Shown: positions 8,513-19,734, counted from the first letter of the stretch. The stretch: 51,275 nt of DNA from Candidatus Omnitrophota bacterium (GCA_030650425.1 JAUSED010000011.1:1-51275); one strand, 5' to 3'. Made by a program: numbers and translations. The notes: a model not told the origin generated them from the letters alone.

Positions 8513-8737
8513 ATGAAAATCAAGGTAAATGGCAAAGAACGCGAGATTAACGGGAGTTCTATTTCTCTAGCCGAGCTGCTCAAGCGGGAAAAAGTAGAAA
8601 ACCCGGAAATGGTTTCGGTCCAGCTTAACAATGAGTTTGTGGATAAGGTAAAGCTGGCAGGGGTATACCTTAAGCAAGCCGATGAAGTGGATTTCCTTTA
8701 TTTTATGGGAGGAGGGAGTTTAAATGGCAGCGTATAG
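8513..8737 (+). CDS. hcyS: Ubiquitin-like sulfur carrier with blocked C-terminus (HcyS/CysO-like)
   Basis: 74 residues from the ATG at 8513 (AAGAGGTGG upstream). A ThiS/MoaD-type beta-grasp protein whose last conserved block FMGGG (65-68) is followed by six extra residues, SLNGSV. Carriers must end in Gly-Gly to be activated, so a protease has to trim this tail; the JAMM protease gene lies three genes downstream. Family knowledge: CysO of Mycobacterium, QbsE of Pseudomonas and HcyS of Wolinella are made as blocked precursors and handled the same way. The gene overlaps the next by 14 bp, and its Gly codons form that gene's ribosome site. Confidence 0.88.
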   Translation: MKIKVNGKEREINGSSISLAELLKREKVENPEMVSVQLNNEFVDKVKLAGVYLKQADEVDFLYFMGGGSLNGSV

Positions 8738-9965
8738 GCTAATTACCAAAATATTGCACGCTAAGTTTTCCAAAGAAGACGCGCATGGCTCTTTGCATAT
8801 GCCGGTCTATGATAATGTAACCTTCGAGTTTAAAAGCGCCGAAGACTTGGAGCTTGCCTTTCAGGGGAAAAAGCCCGCGCATATGTATTCGCGGATCAGC
8901 AATCCTACGGTTGAGCATTTTGAGCAGCGGGTTCAGGCGATCACCGACGCGCAAGGAGTGATGGCGCTTGCTTCCGGAATGGCGGCTATTTCCAATACTA
9001 TTCTGGCGATCTGCCGCACAGGCGACAATATCATTACCAGCAAGCACCTTTTTGGGAACACCTATTCTTTATTTGAACAAACGCTCAAAGATTGGGGCCT
9101 GCAAACACGTTACGCGGATTTAACTCAGCCGCAAGAAGTCGCGCGGCTGATTGACGAGAAAACCCGGGCGATCTTTTTTGAAACCATTACCAACCCCCAG
9201 CTGGAAGTGGTTGATCTTAAGGCCTTATCCGCGGTGGCCAAGCCGCGTAATGTTTTGCTGATTGCCGATACCACGATGACCCCGCCCTATTTGTTTTCGG
9301 CTAAGGAGTTTGGGGTGGATCTGGAAGTGATCTCCAGCACCAAATGGATTTCAGGAGGAGCGACCAGCGTGGGAGGATTGATTATTGATTACGGCACCTA
9401 CGATTGGAAACGAAACGATAAATTACAGAAGGATGCGGTTAAATACGGCCCATTTGCCTTGCTTAACCGGTTGCGCAGGGAAGTATATAGGAATATCGGC
9501 GCTTGTATGTCGCCTTATAATGCCTATTTACAAAGTTTGGGGCTGGAGACCTTGCCTTTGAGGCTGGACGCGGCCTGCGCGAATACGCTTAAAATCGCTG
9601 AGTTTTTGCAAAAAGCTCCGCAGGTAAAGTCGGTGAATTACCCGGGCCTGAAAAACTCGGCCTTCTATCAGATAGCGAGAAAACAGTTTGGCGATAAACC
9701 GGGGGGAGTGTTGACTTTTGATTTAGCCAGTAAAGAGCAATGTTTTGCTTTTTTAAATAAGGTCAAACTGCTCCGTCGGGCAACTAACCTGCAGGATAAC
9801 CGGACGCTCATTTTACATCCGGCATCGACGATTTTTTGCGAATATGATGCCAAGCTTAAGCAGGAGATGGGAGTGCGCGAAACTTTGATCCGGCTGGCAG
9901 TAGGGATTGAGGATTACCGTGATTTAATCGCGGATATTGAGCAGGGCTTGGAGGGTTTACGATGA
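8724..9965 (+). CDS. MetY-like PLP enzyme of the carrier module
   Basis: 413 residues, Cys/Met-metabolism PLP family (O-acetylhomoserine sulfhydrylase, cystathionine synthases and lyases). PLP lysine K207 lies in SSTKWISGG, and YSRISNPT and ASGMAAI are the usual substrate and PLP blocks. Its place between the sulfur carrier and the E1 matches the Wolinella homocysteine cluster, where MetY takes sulfur from the carrier thiocarboxylate. It is only distantly like the second MetY at 13582. Alternatives are a cystathionine gamma-lyase or synthase; the context argues for homocysteine formation. Confidence 0.85.
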   Translation: MAAYRLITKILHAKFSKEDAHGSLHMPVYDNVTFEFKSAEDLELAFQGKKPAHMYSRISNPTVEHFEQRVQAITDAQGVMALASGMAAISNTILAICRTGDNIITSKHLFGNTYSLFEQTLKDWGLQTRYADLTQPQEVARLIDEKTRAIFFETITNPQLEVVDLKALSAVAKPRNVLLIADTTMTPPYLFSAKEFGVDLEVISSTKWISGGATSVGGLIIDYGTYDWKRNDKLQKDAVKYGPFALLNRLRREVYRNIGACMSPYNAYLQSLGLETLPLRLDAACANTLKIAEFLQKAPQVKSVNYPGLKNSAFYQIARKQFGDKPGGVLTFDLASKEQCFAFLNKVKLLRRATNLQDNRTLILHPASTIFCEYDAKLKQEMGVRETLIRLAVGIEDYRDLIADIEQGLEGLR

Positions 9966-10768
9966 GTTTAAGCGAAGAACAGATTGACCGCTATAGCCGC
10001 CATATTATCTTAAGCGATGTAGGCGTTGAGGGGCAGGAGAAAATTTTAAGCGGTAAGGTATTAATTATCGGCGCGGGTGGATTGGGCGCGCCGGCTGCGT
10101 TATATCTGGCTGCGGCAGGTGTCGGCACAATTGGTTTGGTTGACGACGGTTTAGTGGAGTTGTCGAATCTGCAGCGTCAGGTTATCCATTTTACGCCTGA
10201 TGTGGGAAAGCCGAAAGTGCTTTCGGCAAAAGAAAAGATTGCGGAAATTAATCCAGAGGTTAAGGTTACTACCTATCAGGAGAGGGCGTATTCCGGAAAT
10301 ATTGCCAAGATTATTCAGGATTATGATTTTATTATCGACGGGACGGATAATTTTCCGGCGAAATTTTTGATTAATGATGCCTGTGTCTTGGGAGCTAAGC
10401 CGTTTTCGCACGGCGGGATTTTACGTTTTGAGGGACAGGCGATGACCTATCTTCCGAAAGAGGCATGCTACAGGTGTATATTTGGCGCCCCGCCTCCAAA
10501 AAACGCGGTGCCTACCTGTTCGCAGGCGGGAATTTTGGGCGCGGTTGCCGGAATGCTCGGGACAATCCAGGCAGCTGAGGCGCTGCGCTTTTTGATCGCT
10601 AAAGGAGAGCTCTTAGTTAACCGCTTATTGATTTTTGATGCCCTGCGGATGAGTTTTCGTCAGGTAACTTTCAAGAGGAATCCTCATTGCCCGATATGCG
10701 GGGAGAATCCTTCCATCAAACAATTGATTGATGAAGAATTACCCGCGTGTGACTTGAAGAAAAAATGA
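9962..10768 (+). CDS. hcyF: ThiF/MoeB-family E1 activating enzyme (HcyF-like)
   Basis: 268 residues. Adenylates the Gly-Gly tail of a sulfur carrier. Seen: nucleotide loop GAGGLG (37-42), IGLVDDGLVELSNLQRQ, DGTDNFPAKFLIND, two zinc pairs C169/C172 and C243/C246, and C186 in the crossover loop. Start ATG overlaps the preceding stop (ATGA), and its own end overlaps the JAMM gene in the same way. It is the only E1 in the window, so it could serve both this carrier and the ThiS domain of the thiamin operon. Confidence 0.93.
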   Translation: MSLSEEQIDRYSRHIILSDVGVEGQEKILSGKVLIIGAGGLGAPAALYLAAAGVGTIGLVDDGLVELSNLQRQVIHFTPDVGKPKVLSAKEKIAEINPEVKVTTYQERAYSGNIAKIIQDYDFIIDGTDNFPAKFLINDACVLGAKPFSHGGILRFEGQAMTYLPKEACYRCIFGAPPPKNAVPTCSQAGILGAVAGMLGTIQAAEALRFLIAKGELLVNRLLIFDALRMSFRQVTFKRNPHCPICGENPSIKQLIDEELPACDLKKK

Positions 10769-11163
10769 AAATATTAAAAAATGTACTCGCGCAGATTGTA
10801 CAGCACGCCAAAAAAGAAGCGCCGCTGGAAGCCTGCGGATATCTTGCCGGGTTGGATGGCGTTATTATTAAGGATTATCCGTTAACCAATCTAGATAAAA
10901 GCAGCGAGCATTTTTCCTTTGATCCCAAGGAGCAATTTACTGCGGTGAAAGACGCGCGGGCTCAGGGATTGGAAATATACGCTGTCTATCATAGCCATCC
11001 CGCGAGTGCGGCTCGTCCGTCGCAGGAGGATATTAAATTGGCCTATGACCCGCAGATGCTCTATGTGATTGTCAGTTTAGCGGATGGTAAAGAAGAGATC
11101 CGGGCTTTTAGTATACGTAACGGTGAAGTGAATCTAATAAATTTGGAGGTCAGTAATGATTAA
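10765..11163 (+). CDS. hcyD: JAMM/Mov34 metalloprotease (Mec/HcyD-like)
   Basis: 132 residues, the size of stand-alone Mec proteases. The full JAMM zinc site is visible: E22 (EACGYL) and H76-S-H78-x7-S86-x2-D89. Such proteases remove the residues that follow Gly-Gly on sulfur carriers, or release product amino acids from them. In this operon the evident substrate is the SLNGSV-tailed carrier. It overlaps the E1 gene by 4 bp and the sulfite reductase by 8 bp. Confidence 0.93.
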   Translation: MKILKNVLAQIVQHAKKEAPLEACGYLAGLDGVIIKDYPLTNLDKSSEHFSFDPKEQFTAVKDARAQGLEIYAVYHSHPASAARPSQEDIKLAYDPQMLYVIVSLADGKEEIRAFSIRNGEVNLINLEVSND

Positions 11164-13481
11164 GGGATATGATCTTCCTGCTCAGCTGGAGAGCGAAATC
11201 TCCGGCTTAGAGGAATTGCTAAATAAATATAAGCGGGGAGAAATCTCCGCGACCGAACTTAAGGCCCATCGTGTCCCTTTCGGGGTATACGAGCAGCGCC
11301 AAGCCGATACCTATATGGTGCGCATCCGTTGCGCGGGAGGATTTATTAGTCCGGAGCAGCTGGAAGGGGTTAGCACCATTGCCCAAGAATTCGGCATAGG
11401 CGATTTGCATCTTACCTCCCGGCAGGAATTGCAACTGCATTATGTGAAGCTCGATCATATCATTGCGATTATGCGGCGTTTACTTGGGATCGGGCTTTCT
11501 ACGCGGGGCGGGGGAGGCAATACTGTGCGTAATATCGGCGCTCAGGCGGATGCCGGGATCGATCCTCAGGAGGTATTTGACGTTTCGCCATATGTGGAGG
11601 CGTTAACTACCAGATTAATTGCTGAAAGTGATTCCTGGAATCTTCCCCGCAAATTCAAGATTGCTTTTTCCGGTTCCATTGAAGATAAGGGATACGCTAC
11701 GCTTTCCGATGTTGGTTTTATTGCCAAAATTAAAGACAATAAAAAAGGATTTAAGGTCTATGCCGCCGGAGGCTTGGGCGCCAAGCCCGCAGTGGCAAAA
11801 CTCTTGCTTGATTTTATCGAGGCTGATGAAGTGTACGCGGTGGCCAAGGCGCTGAAAACTCTCTTTTTCAAATACGGCAACCGTAAGAATAAGCATGCGG
11901 CCCGGCTGCGTTTTTTATGGCTGAATTTGGGTGAGCAAGAATTTAAAAAGCGCTTCGATGAAGAGTACGCGCTAGTCAAAGCGCAAAAGCTAGTCCCCTT
12001 AGCGATTAGCAGCGAAGCGGAATCGGTCATTGATCAGTCTGTTGCCGGGCAGTCATTGCAAACCCCGGATTTTTTATTATGGAGAACGCGTTACGCGCAT
12101 CCGCAAAAACAAAAGGGATTATTTTCGATCTTGATCCCGGTTGAACTTGGTTTTATTTCTTGTGCTAACGCGCTGAAGCTTACGCGGTTTCTAAAAATTT
12201 TCGGCAGTGATGTTTTGCGAATGACTAAAGACCAGAATTTTCTGGTTAGGAATATCCATGAAAAGTCTTTAGCTGAAGCGTACAATTTGCTTAAAGAAGC
12301 GTTACCCGAGGTAAGCCAGCCCGCGCTCTATGGGAAAATTCTCTCTTGCGCCGGCGCTTCTACCTGTCAGCTCGGCATTTGCTATTCGCGTCAGGCTGCC
12401 CGCGCCGCGATGAATGAACTTAAAAAAAGTGGCTTGGATCTTGATAAAATAGGGGAGATTAAGATAAATATTTCCGGTTGCCCTAATTCTTGCGGCCAGC
12501 ATCCGGCCGCGGATTTGGGTTTTTCCGGCAAGGCATTACGCGGCGGCGAGGCATTGTATCCGGCGTACAATATATTTGCCGGAGCGGTTATCCGCGATGG
12601 GGAAACCAAGCTTGCCGAACTAATCGGCGAAGTCCCGGCCAAGGCGCTTCCTTTGTTGGTCAAGGATTTTCTTGCTCGCTACATCGGGCAGTCGGGTAAG
12701 TTTGTTGATTTTCAGCAGTACTTTCTTAGTGAAGGGAGAAGCGTTTTAAAGGAAATTATTCCGCGTTATGCTCAAGTTCCGAAGTTTGAAGAAGACAAAA
12801 ATTATTATTTTGACTGGGGAGAGACCAAACTCTTTTCTCTTGCTGAACGCAAAGCAGGAGAATGTTCCGCGGGATTTTTTGATCTCTTGGAAATGGATTT
12901 AAGGAATATAAGTAAAACACAAGCCGCGTTATCCGCAGAGGGAAATGACCAGATACGCAAAGAAAAACTACTGGGTGAGTTGGTTTTCTTCGCCAGTAGG
13001 GTGCTTTTGATTACCCGCGGCCTCGATGCTAAAAGCGAAGAGGAAGTCTACGCGGGATTTTTGAAGCATTTTATAGAAAGCGGACTGATTAACCAATCAT
13101 TCCAGAATATTGTTGCCGCGGCACGAGTAAAAGATATCAAGGCGATCGCGGCCAGAGAAAGCGAGGCGCTGGATTTAGGTAAGGCCGTCCTGGCGTTATA
13201 TGAAACGATGGATAATACTTTTAATTTTAAGACAGAGGTAGCGAGGCAGGGGAGCGTCCAGAAGACAGATGCTCCCGCGGTGGTTAAGGATTTCCGGGGG
13301 GTGGCTTGCCCGCTTAACTTTGTGAAAACCAAGGTGGAGCTGGCCAAATTAAAGCCCGGAGATCTTTTGGAAATATGGCTGGATGACGGCGCTCCGATTG
13401 AAAATGTCCCCGGGTCAGTGCAAGCCGAAGGCCATAAAATTCTCGCGCAAAAAAAGACAGGCGATTATTGGTCGGTTATCA

Positions 13482-13498
<17 letters not shown>
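11156..13498 (+). CDS. Siroheme sulfite reductase fused to a TusA-like domain
   Basis: 780 residues. Residues 1 to ~560 are a nitrite/sulfite reductase with duplicated ferredoxin-like and catalytic halves; siroheme-[4Fe-4S] cysteines are C398, C404, C442 and C446. Residues ~565-690 are a helical region that I do not recognise. Residues ~705-780 are a TusA/SirA domain with the sulfur-relay cysteine C718 in GVACPLNF. Six-electron reduction of sulfite plus a relay cysteine in one chain suggests that sulfide is handed directly to the carrier as persulfide. The last gene of an uninterrupted overlapping run from the carrier gene. Confidence 0.9.
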
Positions 13499-14874
<1,376 letters not shown>

Positions 14875-14878
14875 GAAG

Positions 14879-14930
14879 ACACCCGGCGCTAAATTGAATT
14901 GCGCCGGTGTTGCCCTTGTGGGCAAGGAGG
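14879..14930 (+). promoter_or_regulatory. Two-hairpin leader RNA, copy B (before cysK2)
   Basis: Hairpin 1: ACACC-C-GGCGC (14879-14890) pairs with GCGCCGGTGT (14901-14910), again with a single bulged C. Hairpin 2: TTGCCC-TTGT-GGGCAA follows at once and runs into the SD AGGAGG. Inner stem bases differ from copy A at 13529 but stay paired. No promoter is seen directly upstream, so it acts between cistrons. Confidence 0.65.
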
Positions 14931-14936
14931 TTTATA

Positions 14937-15872
14937 ATGGGAAAGATATATTCTGATATTACTAAGACAGTAGGCAATACTCCTTTGGTTAAGCTTAATA
15001 AGCTGACCGAAGGGATAGATGCTACGGTGGTAGCGAAGATAGAATCTTTTAACCCTCTATCCAGTGTTAAAGACCGTATAGGCGTGGCAATGATTGAAGA
15101 TGCCGAGCGCAAAGGTGTGCTCAAAAAAGGCGCCACGATTATTGAGCCGACCAGCGGTAATACCGGGATATCTTTGGCCTTTGTGGCCGCGGCCAAAGGT
15201 TATAAACTTATTCTAACCATGCCTGAGACAATGAGTATTGAACGCAGGCAGTTGCTCAAGATTTTCGGGGCAGAACTTGTGCTTACTGACGGAACCAAAG
15301 GAATGAAAGGCGCGGTGGAGAAAGCCGAGGAGTTAGCTAAAAATACTCCTAATAGCATTATCCTCCAGCAATTCAATAACCCGGCTAATCCTGAAATACA
15401 CCGTAAGACCACCGCTGAAGAGATTTGGAATGATACTGATGGGAAAGTGGATATTTTAATCTCCGGAGTCGGTACTGGTGGTACAATCACCGGCGTAGCC
15501 GAAGTAATTAAAAAACGTAAGCCGGATTTTAAAGCCATCGCCGTTGAACCTGATGCTTCACCGGTTTTATCCGGAGGCAGCCCCGGCCCGCATAAGATTC
15601 AGGGTATCGGCGCGGGGTTTATTCCTCAGGTTTTAAACAGAGAGCTTATCGATGAGGTCATCCGGGTGACTAATGAAGATGCCGGAATCGTAGCGCGTCA
15701 ACTGGCAAAATCAGAGGGGATTCTCGCGGGGATCTCAAGCGGAGCGGCAGTTTGGGCGGCATTAGAAGTGGCTAAAAGAAAAGAAAATAAAGGAAAGCTG
15801 ATTGTCGTGGTTCTTCCTGACACAGGCGAAAGATACCTGACGACTTGGCTTTTTCAAGAGGTAAAAACTTGA
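14937..15872 (+). CDS. cysK: Cysteine synthase, second copy
   Basis: 311 residues from the ATG at 14937 with AAGGAGG upstream. PLP lysine in [25 protein letters not shown] and [14 protein letters not shown] as in CysK. It resembles the copy at 7567 closely enough to be a paralogue, but the N- and C-terminal parts differ. It lies in the metY-metX-metW run, where the first copy lies next to the sulfur carrier, hinting at different sulfur donors. It ends in a TTGA overlap with metX. Confidence 0.94.
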   Translation: MGKIYSDITKTVGNTPLVKLNKLTEGIDATVVAKIESFNPLSSVKDRIGVAMIEDAERKGVLKKGATIIEPTSGNTGISLAFVAAAKGYKLILTMPETMSIERRQLLKIFGAELVLTDGTKGMKGAVEKAEELAKNTPNSIILQQFNNPANPEIHRKTTAEEIWNDTDGKVDILISGVGTGGTITGVAEVIKKRKPDFKAIAVEPDASPVLSGGSPGPHKIQGIGAGFIPQVLNRELIDEVIRVTNEDAGIVARQLAKSEGILAGISSGAAVWAALEVAKRKENKGKLIVVVLPDTGERYLTTWLFQEVKT

Positions 15873-17014
15873 TTAAAGAAAAGAGAACAATTGAAAATAA
15901 TAGTATCGGAGTAGTCAAAACAGAATATTTTTCGTTTGACTCCCTTACGCTTAAAAGCGGCGTAAAATTCGGCCCGATTACGCTTGCCTACGAGACTTAT
16001 GGCGCATTAAATAAGGATAAGTCTAACGCTATCCTTGTGCTGCACGCCCTTTCAGGGGATGCACACGCCGCCGGTATCCACGAAGGCCAAGATAATCCCG
16101 GTTGGTGGGATTCGATGATTGGGTCCGGCAAAGCCTTCGATACCAACAAATATTTTGTGATCTGCTCCAATATTTTAGGAGGATGCCAAGGTTCTACCGG
16201 TCCGTCGAGTATTAATTCTAAAACAGGAAAGCCGTACGCCCTGGATTTTCCGTTGATTAGCATACGCGATATGGTCAATGCCCAGAAACATCTGATTGAC
16301 CATTTGGGTATCGATAAATTATTGTCAGTAACCGGCGGCTCAATGGGTGGGTTGCAGGCTTTAGCTTGGCTGGTGAAATATCCTGAGCGGATCGCCAGTG
16401 TTATTCCGATTGCCACGACGATCAGGCATTCGCCCCAGCAAATCGCCTTTAATGAAGTAGGCAGACAGGCAATTATGGCGGATGGCCACTGGAAGGCGGG
16501 AAATTATTATGAAGGACAGGCCCCGATTAAGGGATTGGCAGTAGCCAGAATGATCGGCCATATAACTTATATGAGCGATAAATCGATGGCTGAGAAATTC
16601 GGCAGGCAGAAGAAAGATAACGCGGAGCCTTTCAAGTTTACCGCGGATTTTGAAGTTGAGGGGTATTTGCATTATCGCGGGGATAACTTCGTCAAACGTT
16701 TTGATGCCAATTCTTACCTTTATATTACCAAGGCGATGGATAATTTTGACGCCTCGGGCGGTAAGCCGCTGCAGGAAGTCTTGCAGGACGTAAAAGTAAA
16801 GGCGTTGGTGATTGCCTTTAAGTCTGATTGGTTATATCCGGCATACCAGTCAAAAGAAATAGTCAAGGCCTGTAAACTTTCGGGGATAGAGGCGACTTAT
16901 TGCGAAGTCGATTCTACCTATGGGCATGACGCTTTTCTCTTGGAGATTGCCGAGGAGACGCACCTTGTTTCGCATTTCTTGAAAAAAGTTTTTTATGGCT
17001 ACGAGGCAGCTTAA
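15869..17014 (+). CDS. metX: Homoserine O-acetyltransferase MetX
   Basis: 381 residues from a TTG at 15869 (AAGAGG upstream, overlapping the cysK2 stop as TTGA). Alpha/beta-hydrolase fold; acetylates homoserine for MetY. Seen: [29 protein letters not shown], nucleophile S158 in GGSMGG, acid in FKSDWLYP and the histidine in YGHDAFL. The GPSS-type signature is that of acetyl rather than succinyl transferases, but subfamily substrate swaps are known. Confidence 0.94.
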   Translation: MIKEKRTIENNSIGVVKTEYFSFDSLTLKSGVKFGPITLAYETYGALNKDKSNAILVLHALSGDAHAAGIHEGQDNPGWWDSMIGSGKAFDTNKYFVICSNILGGCQGSTGPSSINSKTGKPYALDFPLISIRDMVNAQKHLIDHLGIDKLLSVTGGSMGGLQALAWLVKYPERIASVIPIATTIRHSPQQIAFNEVGRQAIMADGHWKAGNYYEGQAPIKGLAVARMIGHITYMSDKSMAEKFGRQKKDNAEPFKFTADFEVEGYLHYRGDNFVKRFDANSYLYITKAMDNFDASGGKPLQEVLQDVKVKALVIAFKSDWLYPAYQSKEIVKACKLSGIEATYCEVDSTYGHDAFLLEIAEETHLVSHFLKKVFYGYEAA

Positions 17015-17018
17015 ACCT

Positions 17019-17618
17019 ATGGCTAATGAAAATATCAGTTTAGATCACCGGGTAATCTTGGAATTAGTCCAGCCGCGTTCTTCGGTTTTAGACCTTGGCT
17101 GCGGCACAGGGGACCTTTTGTATCTTTTGGTTAAAGAGAAGGGAGCTCGGGTTCAGGGTATTGAGATAGACGAGCAGGCGATTTATAAATGTGTAGCCAA
17201 GGGCCTGAATGTTTTTCACGGAGATGTGGATAGCGGTTTAGCTGAATTCAAAGATAAGTCGTTTGATTATGTGATTTTAAATCAGAGCCTGCAGCAGATC
17301 AGGCATGTCGATACAGTGCTTAACGACGCGCTGAGAGTAGGGAAAAAGGTGATTGCGGGTTTTCCGAACTTTGCTTATTATACGGCGCGCTTGCAGATGT
17401 TTTTTCGGGGAGAGGCGCCGGTTACAGGATCCCTGCCTTATCAGTGGTATGAGACGCCTAACCTGCATTTTTTGAGTATCTCTGATTTTATCCACTTTTG
17501 CCGGTCAAAAGAGATTGATATCCAGCGGATGGTTTGTATAGGGGAGAAAAGGCGGGTTTTTCTGCTCCCAAATTTATTTGCTCAAGTGGGGATATTCTTA
17601 ATTTCAAAAGAGGGGTGA
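17019..17618 (+). CDS. metW: MetW, SAM-dependent methyltransferase-fold protein
   Basis: 199 residues from the ATG at 17019 (GAGG 12 bp upstream); an in-frame ATG at 16995 inside metX is the alternative. MetW has the SAM-binding motif VLDLGCGTGDLL and the family blocks QSLQQIRHVDTVLNDALRVG and FPNFAYYTARLQM. It regularly pairs with metX and is needed for, or stimulates, homoserine acetylation in several bacteria. A catalytic methylation has not been assigned. Confidence 0.92.
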   Translation: MANENISLDHRVILELVQPRSSVLDLGCGTGDLLYLLVKEKGARVQGIEIDEQAIYKCVAKGLNVFHGDVDSGLAEFKDKSFDYVILNQSLQQIRHVDTVLNDALRVGKKVIAGFPNFAYYTARLQMFFRGEAPVTGSLPYQWYETPNLHFLSISDFIHFCRSKEIDIQRMVCIGEKRRVFLLPNLFAQVGIFLISKEG

Positions 17619-17623
17619 GCGTT

Positions 17624-17803
17624 ATGCCGTATATTAACTTGAAGTTAGTAGGGAAGTTAAGCAAAGAGCAGAAGGAGAAGATTGCCAAAGAATTTTCAGA
17701 TACACTGCTTAAAGTAGCAGGTAAGCCCAAAGAGAGCTTGTATCTAGTGATTGACGAAGTAAACGGCGAGAACTGGGCCAAGGGCGAGAAATTCTTCGGG
17801 TAG
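17624..17803 (+). CDS. 4-oxalocrotonate tautomerase family protein
   Basis: 59 residues from the ATG at 17624 with AGGGGTG upstream, which places Pro next to the initiator Met (MPYINLKL), the catalytic proton-shuttling Pro1 of this family. KLSKEQKEKIAKEFSDTLLKVAGKP and LYLVIDEV complete the beta-alpha-beta fold. It acts as a keto-enol tautomerase on an unknown substrate. It follows metW after 5 bp and closes the sulfur operon. Confidence 0.88.
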   Translation: MPYINLKLVGKLSKEQKEKIAKEFSDTLLKVAGKPKESLYLVIDEVNGENWAKGEKFFG

Positions 17804-17845
17804 TTAAAGATAAGGGGATGGTTCTATTTTAATAATTGTAGCGGA

Positions 17846-17867
17846 CATTTATAGTACATTTATAGTA
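17846..17867 (+). repeat. Perfect tandem 11-bp repeat
   Basis: CATTTATAGTA occurs twice head to tail (17846-17856, 17857-17867) at the left edge of the restriction-modification island, 12 bp before a promoter-like TTGACA. It could be an operator or the scar of an insertion. Confidence 0.6.
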
Positions 17868-17879
17868 GGAAGAAAATAA

Positions 17880-17909
17880 TTGACAAGCATAGCTTTACAT
17901 GATAATAAT
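17880..17909 (+). promoter_or_regulatory. Promoter candidate for the restriction-modification genes
   Basis: TTGACA (17880-17885) followed by AT-rich GATAATAAT at 17901-17909. The -10 is ambiguous (15- or 18-bp spacing). Downstream, GTGGCA (17932) and TGCCAC (17955) can pair before the terminator at 17974. Confidence 0.45.
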
Positions 17910-17973
17910 AAGGCAATAATTAAGTCACAGGGTGGCATGTTTGAAGGGGGAATCTGCCACATTAAAATAAATC

Positions 17974-18004
17974 AAACCTTCGCCAAATAAGGCGAAGGTT
18001 TTTT
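17974..18004 (+). terminator. Strong intrinsic terminator or attenuator
   Basis: AAACCTTCGCC (17974-17984) pairs perfectly with GGCGAAGGTTT (17991-18001), 6-nt loop, T6 tail. It ends 5 bp before the methylase start, so any transcript from upstream, including one from 17880, must pass it: either it isolates the island or it attenuates the methylase. Confidence 0.9.
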
Positions 18005-18008
18005 GATT

Positions 18009-18959
18009 ATGTGCTACTCAAAAAATTATATGGGCGAAAAAAATATTCAAGCAAGACCTTTTCTAAAATGGGCTGGAGGTAAAGGACAGCTTTTGGAACA
18101 ATTTCAATTTCGCTTTCCTGAGGAGCTCAATGGGAAAGGTATTATTAAACGTTATTATGAGCCATTTTTAGGTAGTGGAGCGGTTTTCTTCTGGGTTATG
18201 CAAAACTGCAAGATAGAGAAGGCCTATATTAATGAGTTTAACCCGGAGATATATTTATGCTACGTTGCAATACAAAAAGATGTCGAAAAAGTTATCAAAT
18301 ATCTTAAAAGTTTAGAGAGAAAATATCGTGCGTTAGGTTTGGTGGATCAAGAAGCATTATATTATCAAATTAGAGAAAAATATAATCGAACAAGGAGAAA
18401 TACCAAATTTGATCAACATTATTCAAAGGAGCGTTCAGAGCGAGCTGCAATGACGATTTTTTTGAATCGCACTTGTTTCAATGGCCTATACCGAGTGAAT
18501 TCTAAGGGTGAGTTTAATGTGCCATTCGGAAGATATAAAAATCCAACCATTTGCAATATTCAAAATCTAAGAGCAGCTAGCAGGATTTTAAAGGGCGCGG
18601 TAGTAACAAACAATGATTTTTCAATTATTAAAAAGCATATTAAGAAAGATTCTTTTGTTTACTTCGATCCTCCTTATCGCCCATTAAATAAGACTTCGAG
18701 TTTTACTTCTTATTCCAATAACGAATTTGATGATAAGGAGCAGAAAAGGCTCGCCTCTGTTTTTAAGAAACTAAGCCAAATTGAGGGAGTAAAAATTATG
18801 TTAAGCAATTCTGATCCCAAGAATGAAAATAAAGAAGATAATTTTTTTGAACATTTATATTCTGATTTTAGAATAGAGCGCTTGAAAGCCAGGCGTATGA
18901 TTAATTGTGATGCCTCAAGGCGGGGAGAAATTAACGAGTTACTTGTTACGAACTACTAA
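18009..18959 (+). CDS. Class D12 (Dam/DpnII-type) adenine-N6 DNA methyltransferase
   Basis: 316 residues from the ATG at 18009; an ATG at 18030 would begin closer to the conserved FLKWAGGKGQLL and is equally likely because neither has a good ribosome site. Seen: FLKWAGGKGQLL, YEPFLGSGAVFF (SAM binding), NRTCFNGLYRVNSKGEFNVPFG, and the catalytic DPPY in YFDPPYRPL. It methylates adenine in a specific short site. AT-rich compared with its neighbours, which fits horizontal arrival. Overlapping context: nuclease and second methylase follow. Confidence 0.93.
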   Translation: MCYSKNYMGEKNIQARPFLKWAGGKGQLLEQFQFRFPEELNGKGIIKRYYEPFLGSGAVFFWVMQNCKIEKAYINEFNPEIYLCYVAIQKDVEKVIKYLKSLERKYRALGLVDQEALYYQIREKYNRTRRNTKFDQHYSKERSERAAMTIFLNRTCFNGLYRVNSKGEFNVPFGRYKNPTICNIQNLRAASRILKGAVVTNNDFSIIKKHIKKDSFVYFDPPYRPLNKTSSFTSYSNNEFDDKEQKRLASVFKKLSQIEGVKIMLSNSDPKNENKEDNFFEHLYSDFRIERLKARRMINCDASRRGEINELLVTNY

Positions 18960-18972
18960 ATTAGGAGCCAAT

Positions 18973-19734
18973 ATGCACGATGCTTCCTGGGAGAAGATTT
19001 TTAGTGACTATGATATTCTTAAGCATGATTTTTCCAAAAACCCGTTTATTATTACTGCCGAACAAATAAAGAGGGCGACGCATTCTTTTAAAAAGACCGG
19101 AGAAAAAGAGGTTCGTATTTTATGCAAACAAGATTGCCGGGAAGATAGGGCGGAGGTTCTTAACCAGAATGGTTTATTTCTATTACCGATAAAGAATGGG
19201 GCTTACGTTATAGTTAGAGGGGAAGGGTATTTAAACATTCCGAAGATTACAAATGCGGTTCAAATTTATAATTCTAAACTCGATTTTCAATTGGATACTT
19301 CAAAAGTTGGTAACTCAGAAATGCAACACCTGGATTTTGCATATGCATCTAGTTTAGTAAGAACATTTTTAGATGATCCTACCTTAGTTTTGACAATCAG
19401 AGGAAGGAAATATACGCCTGCTTTTTCATTCCGAGTTGGTAAACAGCTCATAGAAGTGAAGGGGGTACAAACTGAAGTTGATGCTGGTTATGAGGGAAAA
19501 AAACAAATAGCATTAATTGAGGCAAAAAATTCCTCAACTAACAATGTTATTATTAGGCAGTTGTTTTATCCTTATCGTCAATGGTCGCATCACACAAAGA
19601 AAAAGGTGATTACTTTATTCTTTGAGAAGATCTCTGAATGGTATTGCCTATGGCAATTTGAATTTAAGAATAAGGATGATTACAATAGTGTTTATCTAGT
19701 GAAATCATGCAAATATAAGATTGTGGATAAATGA
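18973..19734 (+). CDS. Type II restriction endonuclease, PD-(D/E)xK fold
   Basis: 253 residues from the ATG at 18973 (TTAGGAG upstream). I do not recognise the exact family, but residues D170-x12-E183-A-K185 (EVDAGYEGKKQIALIEAK) form a PD-ExK nuclease core, and the gene is sandwiched between two methylases with a 4-bp overlap to the second. It most likely cuts the site protected by them. Cut site unknown. The N-terminal ~150 residues probably recognise DNA. Confidence 0.82.
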   Translation: MHDASWEKIFSDYDILKHDFSKNPFIITAEQIKRATHSFKKTGEKEVRILCKQDCREDRAEVLNQNGLFLLPIKNGAYVIVRGEGYLNIPKITNAVQIYNSKLDFQLDTSKVGNSEMQHLDFAYASSLVRTFLDDPTLVLTIRGRKYTPAFSFRVGKQLIEVKGVQTEVDAGYEGKKQIALIEAKNSSTNNVIIRQLFYPYRQWSHHTKKKVITLFFEKISEWYCLWQFEFKNKDDYNSVYLVKSCKYKIVDK

